Shown: piece after piece, positions 18,444-25,471 of the stretch
How the letters are laid out: the number at the start of each line of letters is the position of its first letter
Numbering within the stretch: position 1 is the first letter of the stretch
Assembly (NCBI RefSeq): GCF_001423945.1
Contig: NZ_LMPU01000008.1
Location: 434,001-498,000 of the forward strand
From: Pedobacter sp. Leaf194
GTDB taxonomy: Bacteria; Bacteroidota; Bacteroidia; Sphingobacteriales; Sphingobacteriaceae
DNA length: 64,000 nucleotides
Reading direction: 5' to 3'
Notes under the pieces: model-generated
What the model was told of the DNA's origin: nothing
Seen by the model: only the letters and a program-made list of their open reading frames with translations
The model's database searches: none
Program-made: the position numbers and the translations under genes

Positions 18444-19583
18444 TTACAATAATAACGTTTCGATTCTGTGCGCCATCACCATATTTTGCTGCTTACTCCA
18501 GCTAAAAATTGTAAAATGGCCATCCTGCGAGGCTACTAAACCAATTGCCTGAGGTTGGTCATTAACGAATTGGGCAACAGAAAAATGCCTTGTTCCACCC
18601 AGCTGACCAGGATACAAAATCTTATCTTCTCCACCAACAATTGGTTCTGAAAACGCAATTTGTTCTACAGTTGGCTTGCCTTTCGCCCGACCAATTTTGG
18701 CTCCAAAAGCGATTAAATCGAACTGTTCATTAATAATTGTAGCGCCATCAACAGCAGTTAATCCTGCTAAATGTTCTACCTCTCGGCGTAAAGCACCCTG
18801 AGAGAAAATTTCGCTTTGGTTGCCGCTCTGCTTTGCCAGATTTGATAGCCCGCAAAAGGGAGGTTCAACCAAATACTGTATAGGATGGATGATAGAATCT
18901 TCCCACTTTTCATCGCCCTTGGGTACAATTAGCAACGCCCCGCCCCGCCCATGGCTACGCATAGAAACCGAAAACTGAATCAAAATATTTATCGGGTCGT
19001 TCCAGCTTGCCAAAACGGTTAAATCTAATAATGCCTTCAAAATCGGCGGACAATCTCGATTTGTACAAGATGTATCATCAACGATTCTTATCTGCTCGCC
19101 TTTTAAAACAGCAACATTCGTGTATTTACCAATCCCATAAATTCTGCGGTGCTTAATTACGATGAGGCCGGGTTCAGAAACATCAACTACAAAACAAAAG
19201 TTCGGAATATTTAAAGTTGTACCCCAAATGTAAAGCTCTCCATCTTCTTCCCAAACGCCCAGGTGAATTCCCGAGCGTTCTACGCCGGGTGCAATTTTAG
19301 TAAGTGTGTTGGCGTTAAGGGGCAGTGGTTTGGCAAATTTTAGTGGTTTAGAGGTTTGCGAAGGCGGTAAAAAAGCAACCGAAATACGGGGCGAATGTCC
19401 CTCCTCTTTGCGTAAACTACTCCAGAAAGCAACATCTATCAAAGCCTCGATGGTCTTTCTATCTGGCTGCGTTGCCAAATCAACCTCACCCTGGGCAGCC
19501 GCATTAGCATGCAGCTTAATAAAATGTTGCTCTATTTTAGCCGCAACAGTGTTTGCAGCTTTATAAGTAGGCTTATAACTCAT
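18444..19583 (-). CDS. DACNV sensor plus DisA_N-type diadenylate cyclase-like protein
   Basis: A 379-residue soluble protein. The N-terminal half (about 1-190) fits the probable sensor domain named DACNV, and the C-terminal half has the landmarks of the DisA_N (DAC) domain that condenses two ATP into c-di-AMP: RGGALLIVP at about 213, the DGATII element with D279-G280-A281, and GGTRHFSVA at about 329-337. In classical cyclases the last motif is GTRHR; here Arg and His stay but the second Arg is Phe. It is therefore a plausible c-di-AMP synthase or a ligand-binding derivative. No membrane helix is seen, unlike CdaA. The gene stands alone; no phosphodiesterase or CBASS-type effector is nearby. 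The domain assignment is from memory of the motifs, not from a search. Confidence 0.7.
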   Translation of the reverse strand: MSYKPTYKAANTVAAKIEQHFIKLHANAAAQGEVDLATQPDRKTIEALIDVAFWSSLRKEEGHSPRISVAFLPPSQTSKPLKFAKPLPLNANTLTKIAPGVERSGIHLGVWEEDGELYIWGTTLNIPNFCFVVDVSEPGLIVIKHRRIYGIGKYTNVAVLKGEQIRIVDDTSCTNRDCPPILKALLDLTVLASWNDPINILIQFSVSMRSHGRGGALLIVPKGDEKWEDSIIHPIQYLVEPPFCGLSNLAKQSGNQSEIFSQGALRREVEHLAGLTAVDGATIINEQFDLIAFGAKIGRAKGKPTVEQIAFSEPIVGGEDKILYPGQLGGTRHFSVAQFVNDQPQAIGLVASQDGHFTIFSWSKQQNMVMAHRIETLLL

Positions 19584-20046
19584 GTTCCGAATTTAAGCTG
19601 AATATTTCGAATTTCAGATAATGCAAAGGTTTGATTTTGGTAAAAAGATTTTACCATATCACCCCCACAGAAAATACGATAAGGAAATTAACAGAGTCCG
19701 CATTGTATGGCAGAATACTATCTAACATTCACCAATAAAGCATGCCTACATCAAGAAACAAAACATATCAGATTCTGTAAATTTTGTGTTTCTGTGTCAA
19801 AAATACTGGACGACAATTATAAACAGACCGTGTTTTGAGCGTAATAAAACAAAAAATAATATCAGTTTCAATTAAATTCCGTCTTTGTGTGGCAAAACAT
19901 CTGCATCTGTAAATAAAAATCGAAAAATTGCCAGACGATCCGCAGAACACCGTTTAAACATTTGTGTAAAACACGTTTCATCCGTTTTTTTTGTTTTCTG
20001 TCATTTCAGTTGTAGTTAATCTCTAAAAAACTCTATTTTTGTTTCA
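19584..20046. other. 463-base divergent intergenic region
   Basis: Lies between the divergent starts of the DisA_N-type gene (minus) and the DUF3822 gene (plus). No believable ORF is present. The right end holds the promoter candidate at 20010-20041. On the minus strand, AACCTTTG (19624-19631) is one base off the -7 consensus and 40 bases before the DisA_N-type start. The remaining roughly 350 bases are AT-rich with no recognised structure. Confidence 0.6.
20010..20041 (+). promoter_or_regulatory. Promoter of the DUF3822-rsmD unit, likely near-leaderless
   Basis: TTG at 20010-20012, 21 bases, then TATTTTTG at 20034-20041, an exact TAnnTTTG -7 box. Only five bases separate the box from the ATG at 20047, so transcription would begin within a base or two of the start codon. 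Confidence 0.5.
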
Positions 20047-20853
20047 ATGACTAATAACAGCCTTTTACTAATCGACCCGAATTTTAAAACTGCTGAATCA
20101 ATTAATTGCCACTTGCTACTGAAAATAACGAACGATAGCTTTTCGTATGCAGTTGTAAACAAAGAGCGTGGGCAAGTGAATGTGATTTTCGACAAACAGC
20201 ATTCCGGAGATATAGAACAGGATTTGAAAGTAGCCTTTGAAACAGATGCCCATCTAACTCAAAAATATGGTGCAATCAAGGCGGCAGTGTACACTTCAAA
20301 TTTTATTTTTATTCCCCACGAATGGTTCGATGCCGACAATCAATCAGTTTATTCCAAGTTTCTGGGTTCGGAAGGTAAGTTTTACACTCAACATCATACT
20401 GAACTAGGCTTCAACACCCTATTCTCAATCAGTGAAAAAGTAGAAGATAAACTGCCTAAAGATACTCGGTTTTACCCGCAATCATCTCCCTTGTTTGCTT
20501 TATTTGGAAATTTGTCTGAAGATGCATTATTGATTGATTTTACTGCTTCGACGTTTAACGTATTATTTGTAAAAGACAAAAAGGTCATCTTTCAAAATCA
20601 TTACAGCGCAGAAACAGCCGAAGAATTCAACTATTTTTTATTGCTGATTATCGAACAACTGGGTTTAAATGAATCAGTTTCTGTTTATCTGCAAGGCATA
20701 ATTAATGAGGATGATGATTATTACAACACCCTTTTAAAATACTTCAATAACCTTTATTTCTTTCTTCCGGCTGGAAAACAAAGCAGTGACTTACTGGCCG
20801 ACATGCCTAAACACTATTTCAGCGGCTTACTTGCTTTAGATTTATGCGAATAA
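20047..20853 (+). CDS. DUF3822 family protein
   Basis: A 268-residue protein of the Bacteroidetes family DUF3822, recognised by length, by the actin/hexokinase-like feel of its strands (LLLKITNDSFSYAVVNKERG, then ALLIDFTASTFNVLFVKDKK) and by its fixed place just before rsmD. Function unknown. The fold suggests an ASKHA-like or PilM-like ATPase relative, which is inference. The stop overlaps the rsmD start by 10 bases, so the two are co-translated. The ATG at 20047 is the only good start, and a -7 box sits five bases before it. Confidence 0.75.
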   Translation: MTNNSLLLIDPNFKTAESINCHLLLKITNDSFSYAVVNKERGQVNVIFDKQHSGDIEQDLKVAFETDAHLTQKYGAIKAAVYTSNFIFIPHEWFDADNQSVYSKFLGSEGKFYTQHHTELGFNTLFSISEKVEDKLPKDTRFYPQSSPLFALFGNLSEDALLIDFTASTFNVLFVKDKKVIFQNHYSAETAEEFNYFLLLIIEQLGLNESVSVYLQGIINEDDDYYNTLLKYFNNLYFFLPAGKQSSDLLADMPKHYFSGLLALDLCE

Positions 20854-21380
20854 TTGGAGGAAAACTAAAAGGAATTCGTTTGCAGCCACCCGCAAATCTG
20901 CCTGTCCGCCCGACTACCGATATGGCAAAAGAGGCGCTTTTTAACATTTTAAATAACAAATTCGATTTCGAAAATTGCTCAGTTCTGGATTTATTCTGTG
21001 GAACAGGCAATTTAACCTTTGAATTTGCCTCCAGACATGCTGAAAAAATCCTGGCAATTGATATGGATTACGGATGTGTAAACTGGGTTAAAACTACCGC
21101 AAAAAAGCTTGAGTTTGATCAGGTAGAAGTTCGTAAAGGTGATGTTTTTAAGGTCTTAACGCAAATGACAGGGTCTTACGATTTGATCTTCGCCGATCCG
21201 CCCTACAACATGCCTAACATCCCGCAAATACCTGTAATGGTTGCTACACAGGCGCTATTAAAACCCAACGGTTTATTAGTTGTTGAACATCAAAGTAACA
21301 TGAAACTTAACAGCCAGCCTGGATTTACCGATACCAGGAAGTATGGCAATTCATCGTTTAGCTTTTTCGAATTTAGTTAA
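20844..21380 (+). CDS. rsmD: 16S rRNA (guanine966-N2)-methyltransferase RsmD family
   Basis: A 178-residue class I SAM methyltransferase of normal family length. Visible motifs: MRIIGGKLKGIRL at the N-terminus, RPTTDMAKEALFNIL, SAM motif I VLDLFCGTGNLTFEFASR, and the catalytic DPPYNMP in YDLIFADPPY, which marks amino-group N-methylation. RsmD modifies G966 of 16S rRNA in the assembled small subunit. It overlaps DUF3822 by 10 bases. The gene is followed by a 253-base gap before coaD. Confidence 0.93.
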   Translation: MRIIGGKLKGIRLQPPANLPVRPTTDMAKEALFNILNNKFDFENCSVLDLFCGTGNLTFEFASRHAEKILAIDMDYGCVNWVKTTAKKLEFDQVEVRKGDVFKVLTQMTGSYDLIFADPPYNMPNIPQIPVMVATQALLKPNGLLVVEHQSNMKLNSQPGFTDTRKYGNSSFSFFEFS

Positions 21381-21621
21381 CCGAAAATCGCATAGATTTT
21401 AGGTTATAAAGGCCGAGACAAACCCAGTAAAACGGTTTTTCGGTGCTAAGGATTACAATCTTTTTTTCGTATTTTTTCTACAAAAGCAATTAAGAAAAAC
21501 GACATATTAATAAGTTCACTCCGCTATTATTTTTCCGAGCGAGCATTAAAGATTCGTCGTTTGCTGCAATGACGGGTGTGAAGCTCTATACTTTAAACTT
21601 TTTCCTTTCAGCTTAAAAATT

Positions 21622-21629
21622 TATATTTG
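21622..21629 (+). promoter_or_regulatory. Candidate -7 box for coaD, four bases before the start codon
   Basis: TATATTTG is an exact TAnnTTTG match ending four bases before ATG 21634. This places the predicted transcription start at or very near the start codon. No clear -33 TTG is visible. Confidence 0.45.
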
Positions 21630-21633
21630 AGTT

Positions 21634-22095
21634 ATGAAAATAGCACTGTTTCCAGGTTCATTTGACCCAATCACAATCGCCCATGTAAACATTTTACAAC
21701 GTGCTACTCCACTTTTCGACAAGATTGTTATCGGCATCGGACTAAACAGTTCCAAGCAAAATTTTCTTACTGCCGAACAGCGACTTCAAATTTTAGAAAC
21801 AGTTTTCGAAGGCTATAAAAATATCGAAATTAGAACCTATGAAGGCTTGACAGTTGATTTTTGCAGAAAAATAAGCGCAACCTATATGGTTCGTGGCATT
21901 CGTTCAGCTTCTGATTTTGAATACGAAAGAGCCATCGCACAAATTAACCAAACCATGATGCCTGAAGTAGAAACGATTTTACTTTTGAGCAAGCCTGAAT
22001 ACTCAGCAATCAGCTCTACTATTGTAAGAGATATTTTAAGAAACCATGGGGATGTTAGTCCCTTTGTACCCAAAGAAGCACTTCGTTTTCTATAA
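21634..22095 (+). CDS. coaD: Phosphopantetheine adenylyltransferase
   Basis: A 153-residue enzyme of coenzyme A synthesis that transfers AMP from ATP to 4'-phosphopantetheine. It starts KIALFPGSFDPITIAHVNIL; the nucleotidyltransferase GSFDP and the H-x-x-H-like element are clear, though the usual NGH is IAH here. Later motifs are ARGIR-like MVRGIRSASDFEYE and the C-terminal ISSTIVRDILRNHGDVSPFV with the ISSTxVR signature. Length matches the family. The gene stands apart from rsmD, though the pair is commonly adjacent in this phylum. Confidence 0.95.
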   Translation: MKIALFPGSFDPITIAHVNILQRATPLFDKIVIGIGLNSSKQNFLTAEQRLQILETVFEGYKNIEIRTYEGLTVDFCRKISATYMVRGIRSASDFEYERAIAQINQTMMPEVETILLLSKPEYSAISSTIVRDILRNHGDVSPFVPKEALRFL

Positions 22096-22130
22096 TAAAC
22101 CTAAAATTCCCTTTTTCTTTTAAAAAAGTC

Positions 22131-22156
22131 TGTAACGTTTTCAAAAATCGAATACC
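22131..22156 (+). promoter_or_regulatory. Possible ECF-type promoter upstream of the sigma factor gene
   Basis: TGTAAC (22131-22136) followed 12 bases later by CGAATACC resembles the GTAAC -35 plus CG-containing -10 layout of ECF promoters and lies about 100 bases before the sigma gene at 22253, so autoregulation is possible. The spacing is shorter than usual for such promoters. Confidence 0.2.
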
Positions 22157-22252
22157 TATAATGTAAACGATTATTTATGAAAGCATATTTCTCGATATGA
22201 AGACTTGCCGGTTTGTTCAGAAACTTCTTTCATTTAGCCCAACCAGATCTAA

Positions 22253-22756
22253 ATGAAAGAGATTGAAACGAAATTTCTCGCCTTGATTAATCAGCATAAA
22301 GCAATTGTACATAAAGTTGCGAAAATGTATATGGATGATGCTGAGCAACAACGAGACTTATTTCAGGAAATCGTGATGCAGCTTTGGAAAGCTTACCCAA
22401 CCTTTAAGGGCAACAGCAAATTTTCTACCTGGATGTATCGCGTAGCACTAAATACGGCTTTAGTTTATTTTAAAAAAGAAAACCGGAAAGTAGATAAAAC
22501 GCCCTTAGATGATAATATCGATGTTATCGACACTAATGAGGGCGAGCACAAGGAAGAGAGACTTGCTTATTTATACAAAGCCGTTCATGAATTAAACGCA
22601 GTAGAGAAAGCATTAATATTTCTTTTTCTCGAAAATTTATCACACAAAGAAATCGCTGAAAACCTCGGGATTAGCGAGGTAAATGCCAGGGTTAAACTCA
22701 ATAGAACGAAAGAAAAATTACAACTCATTATTAAGAAAAACGGTTATGAATTTTGA
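22253..22756 (+). CDS. ECF RNA polymerase sigma factor
   Basis: A 167-residue sigma-70 family factor of ECF size. Region 2 covers the DLFQEIVMQLWKAYPTFKG part with STWMYRVALNTALVYFKKE. Region 4 covers LNAVEKALIFLFLENLSHKE and the helix-turn-helix AENLGISEVNARVKLNRTKE. Regions 1.1 and 3 are absent, as expected. The next gene starts within its last bases and encodes a small membrane protein that may act as its regulator. The regulon is not evident from the window. Confidence 0.9.
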   Translation: MKEIETKFLALINQHKAIVHKVAKMYMDDAEQQRDLFQEIVMQLWKAYPTFKGNSKFSTWMYRVALNTALVYFKKENRKVDKTPLDDNIDVIDTNEGEHKEERLAYLYKAVHELNAVEKALIFLFLENLSHKEIAENLGISEVNARVKLNRTKEKLQLIIKKNGYEF

Positions 22757-23354
22757 CGATATAAAAAATGATTGGGGTGCTGATGGCATCGAAGACACTG
22801 CTATTTCTGTAGACATGCTTAAAATAAAGCAAGCCAGAACGCCTGTCGACATTATCAGAAGAAAAATGAAACACGAGTTTAATTACCAGATAATTGCACT
22901 GGTTTTGATGGCCGCTATCCCCTATCTTTTCGGCTTTGCCGCAATCATGACGACCGTGTACCTAACTTTTTACGCGGTTATTTGCGGTTTTACGGCCTAT
23001 TACTTTTTCAAATTTTATCGGTTTTATAAAAACTCTTATGATATGACGATGGATAGTCGAAAGAGTATACTTTGGTTTTTCTACGAAATGAAATTAAACA
23101 TAGAACTCTATAAAGCACTTACTTATATTATCGCTTTTATAGGGCTAGCCTTTATTGCTGTTTATCTTTTCATTGAGCGATCGACTGTTTTTGCAAGAAT
23201 CCTGACTAAACTTTCACCTGTTTACCTAATTTTAAACTGTTTCATCTCGATTTTAGTTATCGGGGCAATTACTGAAATGTGGGCATGGTTTTACTATGGA
23301 AGATACCTGAACAGGGTGAAAAAAATTGTTGATGAACTTGACTACGAAAATTAG
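22746..23354 (+). CDS. Small integral membrane protein paired with ECF sigma factor
   Basis: A 202-residue protein from ATG 22746 (MNFDDIKNDWG); an upstream in-frame ATG at 22683 would overlap the sigma gene by 74 bases and is less likely. A soluble N-terminal section of about 35 residues is followed by hydrophobic segments (about 37-78, 110-132 and 145-170), giving four or so helices. It overlaps the sigma gene by 11 bases. Position and topology, with a short cytoplasmic N-terminus before the membrane, suggest an anti-sigma factor, but no zinc-binding HxxxCxxC motif or known anti-sigma domain is visible. This assignment is inference from context. Confidence 0.65.
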   Translation: MNFDDIKNDWGADGIEDTAISVDMLKIKQARTPVDIIRRKMKHEFNYQIIALVLMAAIPYLFGFAAIMTTVYLTFYAVICGFTAYYFFKFYRFYKNSYDMTMDSRKSILWFFYEMKLNIELYKALTYIIAFIGLAFIAVYLFIERSTVFARILTKLSPVYLILNCFISILVIGAITEMWAWFYYGRYLNRVKKIVDELDYEN

Positions 23355-23445
23355 CCGTCGAGTTAAGAATCACTATTTTTTTGCCACAATTGCAATAGCT
23401 GTGAAAGAAATTGAAGCCACCAAGGTTATAAAATACCCTTGTTTT

Positions 23446-24057
23446 TTACAAAATTCCTCCGGCCCTTAACACATCCATAATTGATGGAAAAGTGTTTTTT
23501 ACAACGGGTCCGATGTGATTTTTATCCAACCAAACGGCCTCATCAATTCCTTCTTCTTTTTGAGGAATCAACTTAGGTTCGCCTTTTACCTTCATTTTGT
23601 ACCAGTTGGTTTTTTTGATTACCATTTTCGAACCCATCGGGTAAACGTGATAGGTTTTACAAAGCTTTTCCTCTCGCTTGGCAACCTTAATTCCACATTC
23701 CTCTTCTACTTCTCTAACGGCGGTTTCTTTCATATTCTCACCATCTTCAAGCTTTCCTTTAGGCAAATCCCACTTCTTGTTTCTAAAAATAAAAAGATAG
23801 TTACCATTAATACTTTCCACTAAGCCACCCGCAGCCTTAATAATTTCACAATTCTTTTTTAGCTTTTTAAAGGTTTCCTTCGGGTTTTTAGTTAAAAAAA
23901 TGTAGCTCTTCTTCGACCCATTTTTTAATTTTTTGTAAAATGTCTGCAAATCAAAATCCTGAAATTCAAGCTGTTGAATTTTTTCCTTTTGTTCTGGCAA
24001 AACATCTGATATAAAGAGGGTGTTATCGTTGATATAAATTCTGTATTTTTGGGCCAT
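23446..24057 (-). CDS. Nudix hydrolase domain protein
   Basis: A 203-residue protein with a complete Nudix box at residues 101-123: G(5x)E, then seven residues, then REVEEECGI. An N-terminal extension of about 75 residues precedes it. Nudix enzymes cleave nucleoside diphosphates linked to other groups; this could be housecleaning or a specific pyrophosphatase, and the sequence does not say which. Its start codon CAT (24055-24057) overlaps the ATG of the divergent pyrE by two bases inside a shared CATG. The start fits the N-terminus MAQKYRIYINDNTLFI and no better downstream start exists, so each gene must take its promoter from the coding region of the other. Confidence 0.9.
   Translation of the reverse strand: MAQKYRIYINDNTLFISDVLPEQKEKIQQLEFQDFDLQTFYKKLKNGSKKSYIFLTKNPKETFKKLKKNCEIIKAAGGLVESINGNYLFIFRNKKWDLPKGKLEDGENMKETAVREVEEECGIKVAKREEKLCKTYHVYPMGSKMVIKKTNWYKMKVKGEPKLIPQKEEGIDEAVWLDKNHIGPVVKNTFPSIMDVLRAGGIL
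24029..24051 (+). promoter_or_regulatory. Candidate promoter of pyrE inside the Nudix gene
   Basis: TATTTTTG at 24044-24051 is an exact TAnnTTTG -7 box that ends four bases before ATG 24056. It lies within the antisense of the first Nudix codons. A TTG at 24029-24031 is too close to be a normal -33. The predicted start is at the ATG itself, giving a leaderless message. Confidence 0.45.
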
Positions 24058-24715
24058 GTATAATAAAAGTGATATTGAATTAAAGGTAGCGGAATTTTTA
24101 TTACAAATAAAGGCAATTAAATTACAACCTAATAATCCTTTTACATGGGCATCTGGTTGGAAGTCGCCAATTTATTGCGATAACCGGATTACACTTTCTC
24201 ACCCACAGGTTAGAACTTACATTCGTCAGAAACTAGCACAAGCCATCCAGGAAGAATTTGGTTCGGTTGATGTTATTGCTGGTGTGGCAACTGCCGGAAT
24301 TCCTCAAGGCGTTTTGGTAGCGCAGGAATTGGGTTTACCTTTTATCTATGTAAGGGCTAAAGCCAAAGAACACGGCACCGGGAGCCTTATTGAAGGAGAA
24401 GTTGTAGAAGGGCAGCGTGTGGTGGTTATCGAAGATTTGATTTCTACCGGAAAAAGCAGCTTACAAGCAGTTGAAGCGCTTCGAGCGGCCGGTTTATCGG
24501 TTGCCGGTTTAGCCGCAATTTTTACTTACGGCTTTGAAAAGGCAGATGAAAACTTTACCTCAGCAAAATGCCGTTACTTAACCTTATCAAATTACGGGGC
24601 GCTGATTGATTACGCTGCCGAGCACAGCATTATTGCCAAAAGCGATATGGAATTGCTGAGCAAGTGGCGATTAAATCCATCAGAATGGGGACAAGTAGAA
24701 AGTCCCGAATCTTAG
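24056..24715 (+). CDS. pyrE: Orotate phosphoribosyltransferase
   Basis: A 219-residue enzyme of pyrimidine synthesis that makes orotidine 5'-phosphate from orotate and PRPP. The N-terminal part contains FTWASGWKSPIYCDNR, the central part DVIAGVATAGIPQG and the PRPP-binding VVVIEDLISTGKSS (about residues 122-135). Length is typical for Bacteroidetes PyrE. It shares the CATG start with the divergent Nudix gene. A TAnnTTTG box overlapping its stop codon may serve the next gene. Confidence 0.95.
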   Translation: MYNKSDIELKVAEFLLQIKAIKLQPNNPFTWASGWKSPIYCDNRITLSHPQVRTYIRQKLAQAIQEEFGSVDVIAGVATAGIPQGVLVAQELGLPFIYVRAKAKEHGTGSLIEGEVVEGQRVVVIEDLISTGKSSLQAVEALRAAGLSVAGLAAIFTYGFEKADENFTSAKCRYLTLSNYGALIDYAAEHSIIAKSDMELLSKWRLNPSEWGQVESPES

Positions 24716-24720
24716 ATTTG
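24713..24720 (+). promoter_or_regulatory. Candidate -7 box for the SRPBCC gene
   Basis: TAGATTTG, an exact TAnnTTTG match that begins with the pyrE stop codon and lies 29 bases before ATG 24750. Could give independent transcription of the downstream gene. No -33 element seen. Confidence 0.3.
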
Positions 24721-24749
24721 AATTTAGAATAACTCTAATAAAATACATA

Positions 24750-25148
24750 ATGACGATTATCGAAAGCGCTGTAGAAGTAAATAAACCTGTTTCGGAGGTT
24801 TATACTTTTCTCTCAAACATGAACAACCATCAGCAACTGATGCCCGAAAATATTTACAATTGGGAATCTACTGAAGATGAAGCCCGTTTTACCATCCAAA
24901 ACATGGCTAAACTAGCTATTAAAATTTCCAATCGCGTAGAAAACCAGGAGTTAACCGCCATTCCTACAGAAAAAGCACCCTTTGAAGTAGAATTGAAATG
25001 GACAGTTGAAGACAATGGAAACGGGACTACTACTGCGAAACACATCATCTCTGCAGACTTAAATATGATGATGAAAATGCTAGCCTCCGGTCCGCTGCAA
25101 AAACTTGCCGATCACCAAACAGAAAAATTAAAAGAGATTTTGGGATAA
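24750..25148 (+). CDS. SRPBCC (START-like) family protein
   Basis: A 132-residue small protein of the polyketide-cyclase/START superfamily: N-terminal ESAVEVNKPVSEVYTFLSNM, a central EDEARFTIQNMAKLAIKISN and a beta-rich middle, and a C-terminal helix ALASGPLQKLADHQTEKLKE-like segment near the end. Such proteins form a helix-grip cavity that binds hydrophobic ligands; the ligand is unknown. It follows pyrE by 34 bases and is followed by a clear terminator, so it closes that unit. Confidence 0.75.
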   Translation: MTIIESAVEVNKPVSEVYTFLSNMNNHQQLMPENIYNWESTEDEARFTIQNMAKLAIKISNRVENQELTAIPTEKAPFEVELKWTVEDNGNGTTTAKHIISADLNMMMKMLASGPLQKLADHQTEKLKEILG

Positions 25149-25205
25149 ACATACGGTTAGTTTTCAAGAAACCGTTAAACTGTTCCAAATCGATCATAAA
25201 AAAAA

Positions 25206-25235
25206 GCATTTGCCTTCTGGCAGATGCTTTTTTTT
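25206..25235 (+). terminator. Rho-independent terminator after the SRPBCC gene
   Basis: Stem GCATTTGCC (25206-25214) with GGCAGATGC (25219-25227), one wobble pair, TTCT tetraloop, then eight Ts; a run of As precedes it, so it may also work on the other strand. The remainder of the 323-base gap to clpB (to 25471) shows no recognised promoter, CIRCE element or ORF. Confidence 0.88.
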
Positions 25236-25471
25236 GTGCATTATCTTTTTTTCGTTACAGGATGCAGGAGTTTATACATTGGAATTGATCTTTGCCACCT
25301 TCAATAAATGATTTTCATTTTGAATACCCCCGCATCCAAAAAATACGACAAATTTTCAGCACAAATTACTAGTTATCAGTATTTTAGTCAGTCTGTAATG
25401 TTTTGGGCAGACAAAATTTCCGATCGTAAAAGTAAAACTGCTATGGCATCTGTTTTGATTAAAACCGTTAT

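Noticed and set aside
19768-19950. 60-codon minus ORF in the DisA_N/DUF3822 gap
   Set aside because: Cys/Phe-rich AT-driven composition; no support.
22683-22745. Upstream start for the sigma-linked membrane protein
   Set aside because: Would overlap the sigma gene by 74 bases; ATG 22746 fits the MNFDDIKNDW start and coupling.
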